NCBI RefSeq assembly: GCF_051148895.1
Contig: NZ_CP154625.1
Span: 2,790,001-2,854,000, forward strand
Length of the DNA: 64,000 nucleotides
Reading direction: 5' to 3'
Origin: Terrisporobacter vanillatitrophus
GTDB lineage: Bacteria > Bacillota > Clostridia > Peptostreptococcales > Peptostreptococcaceae
This document shows positions 34,347-44,041 of the stretch, piece after piece. Below the pieces are notes generated by a model that had not been told where the DNA came from, made no database searches, and saw only the letters and a program-made list of their open reading frames with translations. Each line of letters begins with the position of its first letter. The first letter of the stretch is position 1. Both the position numbers and the translations under genes were made by a program.

Positions 34347-34574
34347 CTATAATATTTCAAGTGAAACCTTGACATTTTCTTTATTTCCAGCAGATTTTAA
34401 TACAGTTCTAATAGCCTTAGCTATTCTTCCCTGCTTTCCGATAACCTTGCCAACATCATCTTGAGAAACTTTTAGTTTTAAGATAATTTCATCTTTTTCC
34501 ATAGTTTCTTCTATTGTCACTTCGTCAGGATTATCTACTAGAGCTTTGACAATATGCATAACTAGCTCTTTCAT
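34347..34574 (-). CDS. khpA: KH-domain RNA-binding protein KhpA
   Basis: 75 residues, a single KH domain with the loop VGKVIGKQGRIAKAIRTVL. KhpA pairs with KhpB in Gram-positive bacteria and binds many small RNAs and mRNAs. It follows rpsP, as is usual. Confidence 0.93.
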   Translation of the reverse strand: MKELVMHIVKALVDNPDEVTIEETMEKDEIILKLKVSQDDVGKVIGKQGRIAKAIRTVLKSAGNKENVKVSLEIL

Positions 34575-34636
34575 ATATTCATCTCCTAAAAATCAATCCA
34601 TAATGGATTATATTAAGTATCTGAATAGTTTAAATA

Positions 34637-34909
34637 CTATTTAGATTGTTTTTGAGCTTCGAACTTTTCAGTTATTCCGTTTTTAACGAATAATTTTTTA
34701 ACTGTTTCAGTTGGTTGAGCTCCTACTGATAACCATTTTAAAGCTTTCTCATCGTTTATTTTAGTTTCTTTGTTAGCTGAAACTGGATTGTAGAATCCTA
34801 TTTCTTCTATGAATTTTCCATCTCTTGGTGCTCTAGAGTCTGCTACTACTATTCTGTAGAAAGGTTTTTTGTTTGCACCCATTCTTTTTAATCTTATTTT
34901 AACTGCCAT
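34637..34909 (-). CDS. rpsP: 30S ribosomal protein S16
   Basis: 90 residues starting MAVKIRLKRMGANKKPFYR. I use ATG 34909: GGAGGT lies 7 bases upstream, while the longer frame would start inside that site. It lies between ffh and khpA on the same strand. Confidence 0.96.
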   Translation of the reverse strand: MAVKIRLKRMGANKKPFYRIVVADSRAPRDGKFIEEIGFYNPVSANKETKINDEKALKWLSVGAQPTETVKKLFVKNGITEKFEAQKQSK

Positions 34910-34951
34910 TACAGTCACCTCCGAATTTTTTTTGTCTATTTTGTGTATTAT

Positions 34952-36304
34952 TTATTTAAAGAAAGGAAGTCCGCCAAGTGCGCCTCTTTTCTTCATACCT
35001 TTTTGATTTCCCATAAACATCTTCATCATTTTTTTCATTTCACCTAATTGTTTTACAAGTCTGTTTATGTCTTGTACGCTTGTTCCACTACCTTTTGCTA
35101 TTCTTCTTTTTCTCGAAGCATTTAGTAGCTGAGGGTTACGTCTTTCTTCTAAAGTCATAGATTGTATTATGGCTTTAGTTCTTTTCATTTCTTTTCCGTT
35201 TAAGTCCACATCACCAAGTTGATTTTTTATGTTACCCATACCTGGCATCATTCCAAGAATTTTATCTAGTGGTCCCATATTTTCTATTTGTTCCATTTGA
35301 GTTAAGAAATCTTCAAAGTCAAAATCTTGTTTTCTTATTTTACTTTCTAATTCCTTAGCTTTTTCTAAATCCATAGCATCTTGAGCTTTTTCTATTAAAC
35401 TTAGTACGTCTCCCATTCCAAGAATTCTCGATGCCATTCTGTCTGGATAGAATGGTTCTAAATCGTCTAGTTTTTCACCCATACCTATAAATTTAATTGG
35501 TTTTTGTGTTACAGCTCTTATTGAAAGTGCTGCCCCACCTCTTGTATCACCATCTAGTTTTGTAAGAACTACACCGTCTAAGCCTAAAGCTTCATCAAAA
35601 CTTTGTGATACATTTACTGCATCTTGACCTGTCATAGAGTCAACTACTAATAAAATCTCATGAGGTTTTATTTCTGTTTTAATGGATTTTAATTCATCCA
35701 TTAAAGTTTCGTCTATATGAAGTCTACCTGCTGTATCTATAATAACTAAGTCATTGTTATTTTTTAGAGCATGACTTAATCCTGCTTTTGCTATATTTAC
35801 TGGGCTTTCTTTGTCACCCATATTAAATACTGGTATATCTAATTTTTCTCCTACAACTTGTAATTGTTTGATTGCTGCAGGTCTATAAACGTCACAAGCT
35901 ACTAATAAAGGTCTTTTACCTTGTTTTTTAAAGTAATTACCTATTTTACCTGAAGTAGTTGTTTTACCAGCACCTTGAAGACCAACCATCATAATAATTG
36001 TAGGTGGTTTCGAAGATATCATTACTTTACTTTGTACATCTCCCATAAGAGCAGTAAGTTCTTCGTTTACTATCTTGATAACGTGTTGAGCTGGAGTTAA
36101 ACTTGTCATAACCTCTTGTCCAACACATCTTTCTTGAACCTTTTTTATAAAATCTTTAACAACTTTAAAGTTTACGTCTGCTTCTAATAAAGCAAGCTTA
36201 ACTTCTCTCATTGCATCTTTTACATCTTTTTCTGTAAGTTTTCCTTTTGATTTTAACTTACCAAGTGCGCCTTGCAATTTATCTGATAAACCTTCAAATA
36301 TCAT
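34952..36304 (-). CDS. ffh: Signal recognition particle protein Ffh
   Basis: 450 residues: N domain, G domain with GLQGAGKTTTSGKIG, DTAGRLHID and TKLDGDTRGG, and a methionine-rich M domain near the end (MKKMMKMFMGNQKGMKKRG). It binds signal sequences and SRP RNA and docks with FtsY. It overlaps ylxM by 4 bases. Confidence 0.97.
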   Translation of the reverse strand: MIFEGLSDKLQGALGKLKSKGKLTEKDVKDAMREVKLALLEADVNFKVVKDFIKKVQERCVGQEVMTSLTPAQHVIKIVNEELTALMGDVQSKVMISSKPPTIIMMVGLQGAGKTTTSGKIGNYFKKQGKRPLLVACDVYRPAAIKQLQVVGEKLDIPVFNMGDKESPVNIAKAGLSHALKNNNDLVIIDTAGRLHIDETLMDELKSIKTEIKPHEILLVVDSMTGQDAVNVSQSFDEALGLDGVVLTKLDGDTRGGAALSIRAVTQKPIKFIGMGEKLDDLEPFYPDRMASRILGMGDVLSLIEKAQDAMDLEKAKELESKIRKQDFDFEDFLTQMEQIENMGPLDKILGMMPGMGNIKNQLGDVDLNGKEMKRTKAIIQSMTLEERRNPQLLNASRKRRIAKGSGTSVQDINRLVKQLGEMKKMMKMFMGNQKGMKKRGALGGLPFFK

Positions 36305-36669
36305 TTCAACAACTCCCTACATATTTGTTCTATTGTTTCTAACTTAGGGATTAAATTAGCACAATCTCTATTTTGCAATAAATCTTGTTTAATGTCAACA
36401 ATTTTACCTTCAAGTGATTTTAAGATTTTTTCTTGCTCGTTATTTTGCGATACCAAGTGAAGTTTGCTTTCATATTCTCTCAATATCTTCTCTGAACGTT
36501 TAAGTGTATCGTAAACTCCTTGTCTAGATACATTGAGATTTTCACTGATTTCACCTAAAGAATAATTCTCTTCATAATAAAGTGAAACTATTTCTTTTTG
36601 CTTCTCAGTTAATAATTCTTTATATTGTTCAAATAATAACCCGATTTCAACCATCTTATCTATATTCAT
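36301..36669 (-). CDS. ylxM: YlxM, SRP-associated helix-turn-helix protein
   Basis: 122 residues. SLGEISENLNVSRQGVYDTL is a sigma-70 region 4-like helix-turn-helix. YlxM proteins are encoded next to ffh and modulate the SRP GTPase cycle rather than act as known regulators. The ATGA overlap with ffh indicates translational coupling. Confidence 0.93.
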   Translation of the reverse strand: MNIDKMVEIGLLFEQYKELLTEKQKEIVSLYYEENYSLGEISENLNVSRQGVYDTLKRSEKILREYESKLHLVSQNNEQEKILKSLEGKIVDIKQDLLQNRDCANLIPKLETIEQICRELLK

Positions 36670-36767
36670 AACTTCACCTCCCAGTGTATACTGTAAAGGT
36701 TAATTACTTTACACATTGTATTTTATATTAAAACCAATTTATTGTCAATATATATTTCGTCTAAATT

Positions 36768-37898
36768 TTACCCAAATAATGCCTCTGAAAATGCTTTAGC
36801 ATCAAAGTCTTGTAAATCTTCCATTTTTTCTCCAACACCTATTAATTTAACAGGTACATTTACTTCAGATTTAACAGCTAAAACAACTCCACCTTTTGCA
36901 GTTCCATCAAGTTTAGTTAAAACAAGTCCTGTAATATCACATACTTGTTTAAAACTTTTTGCTTGAGATACAGCATTTTGTCCAGTAGTAGCATCCACAA
37001 CTAATAATACTTCTTTTTTAGCTTCTGGATATTCTCTATCTACTATTTTAAATACTTTTGATAATTCATTCATTAAGTTAGTCTTATTGTGTAGTCTTCC
37101 TGCTGTATCACAGATTAATAAATCAATGTCTCTTGCTTTTGCAGCTTTTATTGAATCAAATATTACAGCTCCTGGATCTGCACCTTCTTGATGTTTTATT
37201 ATATCTACATCACTTCTATTAGCCCATACTTCTAATTGGTCTATGGCAGCGGCTCTAAATGTATCTCCTGCTGCTATTAAAACTTTTTTACCTTCTTTTT
37301 TGTATCTGCTAGCTAATTTTCCTATTGTTGTAGTTTTTCCAACTCCATTAACTCCTACCATTAATATTATTGTTGGTTTATGACTAACATCTAAAGTTGA
37401 ATTTTCATTAGTTAGTATTTCTTCTATTATTAACTTCAATTCTCCTTTAACATCTTGTGGATCAGTTATCTTTTTAGTTTTTATTGCATCTGTTAGTTTT
37501 TCAATTATATTCATTGTTGTATCTACACCAACGTCTGCTGTTATTAGTATTTCTTCAATTTCTTCTAATAACTCATCATCAACTTTTGTATATGATTTTA
37601 AAACTTGGTCTACTCTGTCTGTTATACCTTGTTTAGCCTTTGATAAACCTTGTTTTAATCTATCAAATAGACTTATTTTAGGTTCTTCAGTTTTCTCTTC
37701 GACAATTTCTTCTTTTTCTGCTACTATTTCTTCTACTTGTGTTTTTTCTTCTACTTGAACTTCTTCCTCTATTGATGTATCTATAGAAACTTCTTCTATA
37801 GATTCAACAGTTTCATCTTTTTCTACTACTTCTTCTTCACTTACAGCTACTTCTGGCACTTCTTCTTGTTTGTTCTTTTTGAAAAACTTCTTAAACAC
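36768..37898 (-). CDS. ftsY: Signal recognition particle receptor FtsY
   Basis: 376 residues. A very acidic, Glu/Val-rich A domain (about 10-75) precedes the NG domain: GVNGVGKTTTIGKLASRY, DTAGRLHNK and TKLDGTAKGG. It targets SRP-ribosome complexes to the membrane. It lies 34 bases behind smc. Confidence 0.97.
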   Translation of the reverse strand: MFKKFFKKNKQEEVPEVAVSEEEVVEKDETVESIEEVSIDTSIEEEVQVEEKTQVEEIVAEKEEIVEEKTEEPKISLFDRLKQGLSKAKQGITDRVDQVLKSYTKVDDELLEEIEEILITADVGVDTTMNIIEKLTDAIKTKKITDPQDVKGELKLIIEEILTNENSTLDVSHKPTIILMVGVNGVGKTTTIGKLASRYKKEGKKVLIAAGDTFRAAAIDQLEVWANRSDVDIIKHQEGADPGAVIFDSIKAAKARDIDLLICDTAGRLHNKTNLMNELSKVFKIVDREYPEAKKEVLLVVDATTGQNAVSQAKSFKQVCDITGLVLTKLDGTAKGGVVLAVKSEVNVPVKLIGVGEKMEDLQDFDAKAFSEALFG

Positions 37899-37932
37899 TC
37901 TGCTTCCTCCTAGGTATACTTTACTTTTCTTG

Positions 37933-40900
37933 TTAAATAATATCAGTCATTTCTTCTGCTTCATTTAAGCTTAAAGCTATGACTTTTGAAATAGCTCTTT
38001 GTTCCATAGTTACACCATAAATATAATCTGCTGCTTCCATTGTACCTCTTCTATGAGTTACAGCAATAAACTGAGTTCTAGATGTTAATTCTTTTAAGAA
38101 TGTTCCAAATCTAGCTATATTACTATCATCTAGCGGAGCTTCTATCTCATCTAGAATACAAAACGGTGTTGGTTTTGCTAGTAATATGGAGAATAATATA
38201 CTAATTGCTGTTAACGCCTTTTCTCCACCTGATAATAAACTTAAATTTTTCATTTTTTTACCTGGTGGCTTTGCAGTAATTTCTATATCACTTTCTAGGA
38301 TGTTTTCTTCATCTAAAATAGTTAAATTACCTTCTCCTCCACCAAATAATCTGTTATATACATATTTAAAGTTTTCATTTATCTTATCAAATTCTTCTTT
38401 AAACTGTACTTTCATGTGTCCTTCCAAATCTGTTATTATTTCTTCTATGGCTTCAATAGATTTTTGTAAATCTTCTTTTTGCTCACTATAGAAATCATAT
38501 CTTTCTTTTATTTCTTTGTATTCTTCTATGGAATCCACATTTACATTTCCTAAAGATCTAATATCTTTTTTAATAGAATCTAATATTTTTTTATTTATTT
38601 CTATTTCATCATCTCTAAGCTCTACAGCTTGTAAGTATGTTAAATTATAATCCTCAAATAGTTTAAAGTTATTACTTTCCTTATTTGACTCTAGTTTTTC
38701 AATTTTAGATTCAACTTTAAATATACCCTCTTTTAGTTCCATAAATTGTTTATCAATATTTTTAAGTTTTATATTATTATCATCTAGCTTTTGTTTTAGG
38801 TTTTCTCTAGCTATTTTCTTATTTTCTAAGTTTTTGTTATTTTCACTTAATTGATTTTTTAAATTTTCCTTTTCTCTATCTTCCAGGATTACTTTCTCAT
38901 CAATATCTTTTATTTTATTTTCTTCTTCATTATTTTCTTTCTCGATTAAAAGCTTTTTACTGTGAAGTTGATTTAAATATTCGTTTATCCTTTCCATATC
39001 TGCATTAAAGGACTTAAGTATTTCTTTGTCTTTTGTAAGTTGAAGATTTATATTGTCAAATTTACTTTTTTCAGTTTCGTAAATTTCACTTTCTTTATTA
39101 AGTTCTTCATTTAAGACTTCTATATTTTCTTTGTTGTTTTTATGCTTGTCATCAATATCTTTTATTTGAGACTCTAATACTTCTTTCTTTTGAAGAGTAT
39201 AACTTAAGTTTGATCCTAGATTTTGTTTTTCATTCTCCAACTTTTTCATACTAGATAAGAAGTTATTTATTTCTTCTTCGTATCTTGAATAAGATGAATT
39301 ACTAAATATTAATTCTTTATCTAAGTTTTTTATTTCTTCTTCATAAGATTGAATATTGTCCTTACAGCTTATTATGTCTTTTTCTATGGATACTAGTTTT
39401 TCTTCTATAGATGTATTTTCTTCCTTTGTAGTTTTTATTTTTTCATTAAACTCATTTATAAGTCTTTTTCTTGATAAAATATTTCCACTTGTTTTTAGAG
39501 AACCTCCTGTTAAAGAACCTCCTGGATTTAATATTTCACCTTCCAGTGTTACTACCTTATATTTATGTCCAGTTTCTCTAGCAAATTTAATTCCTTCATC
39601 TATATTGTCTATTACTATGGTTCTTCCTAGTATATTCTCTAGTATATCCTTATATTTATCATCATAGGATATTAAATCACTGGCAATTCCAATAAAATTA
39701 GTTCTAGTTTGAATATTGTTTATCTTTTTTGATTTGATTATATTCATAGGTAAGAAAGTTACCCTACCAATTTTATTGTGTTTTAAATAATTTATGGCTG
39801 CTTTTGCACTGTTCTCATCAGCTGTTATTATATTTTGCATATAAGCACCAAGTGCTGCTTCAATAGCTTTTTCATATTTTTGTGGAACAGTTACCACTTG
39901 TCCTAAGGCTCCATATATTCCACTAAGATTTTTATTTTTAAGAACCTCTTTAACTCCTCTGTTAAATCCTTCATAGTGATTTTCCATATCTATATAAACA
40001 TTTAATTTGGAGCTATATTCTTTTAGAGCATAGTTATTATTTTGTATCTTAGTATTTAAGTTTTGATTATCTTCTTTTAATTTTCTAAGATTTTCATAAT
40101 AATTATTTACTTTCTTATTTAAATCCTCAATTTTTTCTTTTTTATTATTTATTTTATCTTGGATTTCTTTTAAAAGTACTTCCTTAGATTTTAGTTTTTC
40201 ATTTATTTCACTAATTTCTACGTCTATATGTTCATTTCTTTGATTAATATTATCTTTATTGGCATTTAAAGTTGATAATTTATTACTTACATCTTGTTTT
40301 TCATTAAGTAATTTAATTATCTCATCTTTTAAATTTTCAATTCTATCATTTAACTCTTCAATTTTATTCTTATTGGTTTCATTCTTTTCCATAAAAATAT
40401 TAAGTTGATTTTTAAATTCATTTATTGATTTTTCTTTTTCTTGTTTTTCATTGTTTATTTTTTCTAAGTTTTCTTTATTATCTTGTAATGATTTATTTAT
40501 ATTTTCTAGCTCCTCAGTATTTCTTTTTATTTTAGTAGAGCTATTATCTTTTCTTTGATTTAATAAATTAATCTCATAGTCTTTTTTATCTATTACAGAT
40601 TTAATAGAGTTTATATATTCTGTAGCTTTTTCTATGGATTTATCTATTTCTTCTATTTGAATACTAACTTCTTTTGAGTTTTCTTCAAATAATATTTTTT
40701 CTTTATCAATATGTTCTAATTCTTTTTCTAAAACTTCATATTGACTATTTATTTCTTTTAATTGTTGTTCTATTCTTTGTATTTCTCTTATATAATTGTT
40801 TACTTCTAATTTTTTTAACGTCTCACTAAGATCTAAGTATTTTCTTGCTTTAGCTTGTTGATTATAAAGTGGTTTAATTTGATTTTCTATTTCCACATAA

Positions 40901-41481
40901 ATATCGTTTATTCTATCTAGATTTTCCTTAGTGTTTCTTAAGTTTCTCTCTGACTCCGTCTTTTTATATCTATACTTAGATATGCCACAAGCTTCATCAA
41001 AAACTTTTCTTCTGTTTACTGGGTTATTACTTAAGATTTCGTCAACTTTTCCCTGCTCTATAATAGAGTATCCATCTTTACCAATCCCTGTATCTAATAG
41101 AATTTCTTTTATATCTTTTAGTCTACAGTTTTTATTATTTAAATAGAATTGACTTTCGCCATTTCTATAAGCTCTTCTCTTTATGGTAACTTCACTATAA
41201 TCTATATTTAACTTTTCATCTGAATTGTCTATTGTAAGAGCTACCTCACAAAAATTCATAGGTTTTTGGTTATCAGATCCAGCAAATATAACGTCTTCAA
41301 GTTTATCCCCTCTAAGACTTTTTATACTTTGCTCTCCAAGAACCCATCTAACAGCATCAGATACGTTACTTTTACCACTTCCATTTGGTCCAACTATTGC
41401 TGTTACACCTTCTTTGAAGATTATATCTGTTTTGTTTGGGAAGGACTTAAATCCTTTTAACTCTAATCTCTTTAAATACAA
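37933..41481 (-). CDS. smc: Chromosome segregation protein SMC
   Basis: 1182 residues. Walker A GPNGSGKSNVSDAVRW at the N-terminus, long coiled coils (about 170-500 and 670-1020), a hinge with GRVTFLPMNI and LEGEILNPGGSLTGGS, and at the C-terminus the signature LSLLSGGEKALTA and Walker B CILDEIEAPLDD. It is the core of bacterial condensin, working with ScpA and ScpB, which are not in this window. The rnc-smc-ftsY order is conserved in Firmicutes. Confidence 0.97.
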   Translation of the reverse strand: MYLKRLELKGFKSFPNKTDIIFKEGVTAIVGPNGSGKSNVSDAVRWVLGEQSIKSLRGDKLEDVIFAGSDNQKPMNFCEVALTIDNSDEKLNIDYSEVTIKRRAYRNGESQFYLNNKNCRLKDIKEILLDTGIGKDGYSIIEQGKVDEILSNNPVNRRKVFDEACGISKYRYKKTESERNLRNTKENLDRINDIYVEIENQIKPLYNQQAKARKYLDLSETLKKLEVNNYIREIQRIEQQLKEINSQYEVLEKELEHIDKEKILFEENSKEVSIQIEEIDKSIEKATEYINSIKSVIDKKDYEINLLNQRKDNSSTKIKRNTEELENINKSLQDNKENLEKINNEKQEKEKSINEFKNQLNIFMEKNETNKNKIEELNDRIENLKDEIIKLLNEKQDVSNKLSTLNANKDNINQRNEHIDVEISEINEKLKSKEVLLKEIQDKINNKKEKIEDLNKKVNNYYENLRKLKEDNQNLNTKIQNNNYALKEYSSKLNVYIDMENHYEGFNRGVKEVLKNKNLSGIYGALGQVVTVPQKYEKAIEAALGAYMQNIITADENSAKAAINYLKHNKIGRVTFLPMNIIKSKKINNIQTRTNFIGIASDLISYDDKYKDILENILGRTIVIDNIDEGIKFARETGHKYKVVTLEGEILNPGGSLTGGSLKTSGNILSRKRLINEFNEKIKTTKEENTSIEEKLVSIEKDIISCKDNIQSYEEEIKNLDKELIFSNSSYSRYEEEINNFLSSMKKLENEKQNLGSNLSYTLQKKEVLESQIKDIDDKHKNNKENIEVLNEELNKESEIYETEKSKFDNINLQLTKDKEILKSFNADMERINEYLNQLHSKKLLIEKENNEEENKIKDIDEKVILEDREKENLKNQLSENNKNLENKKIARENLKQKLDDNNIKLKNIDKQFMELKEGIFKVESKIEKLESNKESNNFKLFEDYNLTYLQAVELRDDEIEINKKILDSIKKDIRSLGNVNVDSIEEYKEIKERYDFYSEQKEDLQKSIEAIEEIITDLEGHMKVQFKEEFDKINENFKYVYNRLFGGGEGNLTILDEENILESDIEITAKPPGKKMKNLSLLSGGEKALTAISILFSILLAKPTPFCILDEIEAPLDDSNIARFGTFLKELTSRTQFIAVTHRRGTMEAADYIYGVTMEQRAISKVIALSLNEAEEMTDII

Positions 41482-41546
41482 TGCTTACGTTCTCCCTTCC
41501 TTACAAAAATTCGCGACCCTTAAGCCACTGCGTAGGCGCTACACTT

Positions 41547-41564
41547 CATATCTCCAACGATATG
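41547..41564. repeat. Short hairpin repeat, copy 2
   Basis: CATATCTCCAACGATATG forms a 6-bp stem (CATATC/GATATG) and matches the copy at 10375-10392. It lies in a GC-richer stretch (about 41505-41570) between smc and the radical SAM gene. Confidence 0.45.
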
Positions 41565-41570
41565 TCTTTC

Positions 41571-42641
41571 CTACAAGTTATAAATATTATAAAGTTCTTT
41601 GTACATGTCCTCTGATTTAATATTTAATTCCTCATTTTCATCAAATATTATTATGAATTCATTTTCATCTAGATTTTCTGGTTTTATCTTCATATTAATA
41701 TTAAGTTCATTTTTAAAGAATAATTTATTGATTTTCTTATTACCAACTACTTTTGATATATTTTTATTGTTTGTTTTTATTTCTAAGTCGCTTACAGTCT
41801 TATTTTGTATAACAAGATAATGTAAGTAGTCTTTGATCATTTCCCCTTCAACTAATTCTCTAAAAGCTGGATGATAAGGTCCATCTACTATTCCTTTTCC
41901 AAGCTGTATATCTTCTGTTGCTTGAAGTCCAACTCTTATAACATTTATGTTGTTAACATAAAATAAAACTAAAAGCTTTTTAACAATTGAAATACATTGT
42001 TCTAATGTAAAAGGCTTGTACTCCTCTTTGTTTAATAGTGTTTCAAGTCCTGTATCTTTCACTACTAATGTAGGATAAATTCTTACACAAAATGGATTTA
42101 GTTCTATGAATTTTTTTGCAGTTTCAATACATTTTTCCTCAGTATCCGAAGGTAGTCCAACCATCATTTGAAGTCCTAAATTTATACCAGACTCTTTAAT
42201 TAAGTGTGAGCTTTTGATTACACTTTCTATATCATGTCCTCTAGCACTATCATGAAGTACTTTTGCATCCATTGATTGTACCCCCAACTCTATTATTGTA
42301 GTTTTATGTTCTTTTAATCTATTTAATATCTCTACACTAATACAATCTGGTCTTGTTGACATTCTTATATCTGACACTAGGCCTTTATCTACATATTCTT
42401 TAGCCACTGATAGTAATTCATTTTGTGTTTTTTCATCTATTGCTGTAAAACTACCACCAAAAAATGCAATTTCCACGCTAGCATCCTTTGGTATAGTAGG
42501 TAAATATTCTTCTATAATATTTCTTGCTTCTTCACTAGTAACGTCTGTGCTAACTCCTGTTATTTTCTTTTGATTGCAAAATATACAATCATGAGGGCAT
42601 CCTCTATGTGGCACGAATATAGGTATTATTCTCTTTTTCAT
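41571..42641 (-). CDS. Radical SAM protein of the Elp3-like group
   Basis: 356 residues. GCPHDCIFC gives C-x3-C-x2-C for the radical SAM cluster near residue 15, with GGSFTAI, STRPDCI and ELGVQSMD as later core motifs. The family (COG1243-like) is regularly encoded between rnc and smc in Clostridia. It lacks the acetyltransferase domain of true Elp3, so tRNA modification is only a guess. Confidence 0.85.
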   Translation of the reverse strand: MKKRIIPIFVPHRGCPHDCIFCNQKKITGVSTDVTSEEARNIIEEYLPTIPKDASVEIAFFGGSFTAIDEKTQNELLSVAKEYVDKGLVSDIRMSTRPDCISVEILNRLKEHKTTIIELGVQSMDAKVLHDSARGHDIESVIKSSHLIKESGINLGLQMMVGLPSDTEEKCIETAKKFIELNPFCVRIYPTLVVKDTGLETLLNKEEYKPFTLEQCISIVKKLLVLFYVNNINVIRVGLQATEDIQLGKGIVDGPYHPAFRELVEGEMIKDYLHYLVIQNKTVSDLEIKTNNKNISKVVGNKKINKLFFKNELNINMKIKPENLDENEFIIIFDENEELNIKSEDMYKELYNIYNL

Positions 42642-42658
42642 TTTATCAACCTCTTAAG

Positions 42659-43363
42659 TTAAAATTTTTGTGATTTAAGAGCAGATTTTGCAGCAACTTG
42701 TTCTGCATCTTTTTTACTTTTACCTTCTCCCACACCTAATACATCATCATTGATTCCAACTTCCATAACAAATCTCTTATTATGATCTGGCCCTTTTTCT
42801 TCAACTAACTTATACCATATGTGTTGTTCGCCTTTGCTTTGTAAAACTTCTTGAAGATATGTTTTATAATCTCTAAATATTTTACCTTCTATAGAATTTT
42901 CTATTATCTCTTCCATAAATTCAAATATAAATTTACTTGCTTGTTCTAAACCACCGTCTAAATAAATTGCTGCAATTACTGCTTCTAAAGCATCTGCTAG
43001 AATAGATATTCTGTCTCTTCCACCAGTAGCTTCTTCACCTTTTCCAAGTAATAGGTGCTCCCCTAAATGAATTTGTCCTGCAACTTCACTAAGTGATTCT
43101 TCGCATACAATATTTGCTCTTAGTTTTGTAAGTTCACCTTCTGGAAGATTCGTTTCTTTTTTAAATAAATAATCACTTATTACTATACTTAAAACTGAAT
43201 CTCCAAGGAATTCTAATCTTTCATTGAATTTATAATTTTTATTTTCATTTGAATATGAACTATGAGTTAAAGCTTCTAATATATAGCTTTTATCCTCAAA
43301 TGTATAATTAATTATTTCTTCAAATTTACTAATGTTATAAATTACTTTTTTATTAACGTTCAT
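42659..43363 (-). CDS. rnc: Ribonuclease III
   Basis: 234 residues. NERLEFLGDSVLSIVISDYL is the catalytic signature and DALEAVIAAIYLDGG the second acidic cluster; the last about 70 residues form a double-stranded RNA binding domain (GKSKKDAEQVAAKSAL). It processes rRNA precursors and cleaves structured RNAs. It heads the rnc - radical SAM - smc - ftsY transcript. Confidence 0.97.
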   Translation of the reverse strand: MNVNKKVIYNISKFEEIINYTFEDKSYILEALTHSSYSNENKNYKFNERLEFLGDSVLSIVISDYLFKKETNLPEGELTKLRANIVCEESLSEVAGQIHLGEHLLLGKGEEATGGRDRISILADALEAVIAAIYLDGGLEQASKFIFEFMEEIIENSIEGKIFRDYKTYLQEVLQSKGEQHIWYKLVEEKGPDHNKRFVMEVGINDDVLGVGEGKSKKDAEQVAAKSALKSQKF

Positions 43364-43424
43364 TGTTCCTCCTTAAATAATTATATCATTTTATAGTGTA
43401 CTATTTTTAATAAAATAATGCAAA

Positions 43425-43453
43425 AAACCTATGGAGCAGAAAGCTTCATAGGC
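43425..43453 (-). terminator. Terminator of the acidic zinc-ribbon gene
   Basis: CCTATG...CATAGG with an inner AGC/GCT pair forms a stem (43428-43452); TTTTTTG follows on the minus strand. It separates this gene from rnc. Confidence 0.8.
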
Positions 43454-43477
43454 AAAATATTTTAATAATTTTCTGTT

Positions 43478-43951
43478 CTATTTTTCTTCGTGATCTTCGC
43501 AGCTGCATCCACATCCACAACAATCTTCATCTTCTTCTGATGATAATATTATTGCTTGGCAGTTAGGGCAAATAACATCTACTGAATCATCAAATAATAG
43601 TTCTTCGTCTATGTCAACTAAATCGCCACAATTTGGGCATTCCATTTCTATGTAACTTAATTCATCTTCCTCATCGTAATCTTCATCATCGTAGTCATCA
43701 TAATCTTCATCAAAATCATCTTCGTCTTCTTCATATAATATGTCTTCTACATCTGATAAATCTTCGTCAACACTTTCAACATATTCCACTAACTCATTAT
43801 AATCTTCTTGCATATCATCTAATGTGTCAGTTAAGTTTTCAAGTACATCTATTATCTTGCATATCATTTTGCCTTCTTTAGTTTCGCTTTCTATTTCTAA
43901 TCCTTCTGCCAAACCCCTTAAATATGCTACTTCTTCGCTTAGATACTTCAT
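43478..43951 (-). CDS. Acidic protein with zinc ribbon and Cys-rich tail
   Basis: 157 residues. Residues about 60-100 are almost only Asp, Glu and Tyr. A zinc ribbon follows (CPNCGDLVDI ... CPNCQ). The protein ends in a metal-binding-looking tail, DCCGCGCSCEDHEE. The N-terminal 60 residues look helical. Similar proteins are found in related Clostridia between rnc and efp, with no known role. A metal store or an RNA polymerase/nucleic-acid mimic are possible; neither is supported further. Confidence 0.65.
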   Translation of the reverse strand: MKYLSEEVAYLRGLAEGLEIESETKEGKMICKIIDVLENLTDTLDDMQEDYNELVEYVESVDEDLSDVEDILYEEDEDDFDEDYDDYDDEDYDEEDELSYIEMECPNCGDLVDIDEELLFDDSVDVICPNCQAIILSSEEDEDCCGCGCSCEDHEEK

Positions 43952-43986
43952 AAGTTAATACCTCACTTTCATTTTATTTATAAACT

Positions 43987-44026
43987 AAAAGCTCATATAT
44001 CATTATTATTAAGATATATAAGCTTT
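43987..44026 (-). terminator. Terminator of efp
   Basis: AAAAGCTCATATATC and GATATATAAGCTTTT form a 15-base stem with one mismatch on the plus strand (G-T pair on the minus strand), followed by TTTTAG. It lies 15 bases behind the efp stop. Confidence 0.7.
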
Positions 44027-44041
44027 TTATACATTAAAATA

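Noticed and set aside
41500..41570. GC-rich spacer considered as a tRNA or small RNA gene
   Set aside because: It does not fold as a cloverleaf by eye and better matches the small CCAACGA repeat.
43625..43760. Repetitive TCATC/TCTTC array that looks like a tandem repeat or CRISPR-like stretch
   Set aside because: It is the reverse complement of the Asp/Glu codons of the acidic protein; no spacers or regular units.
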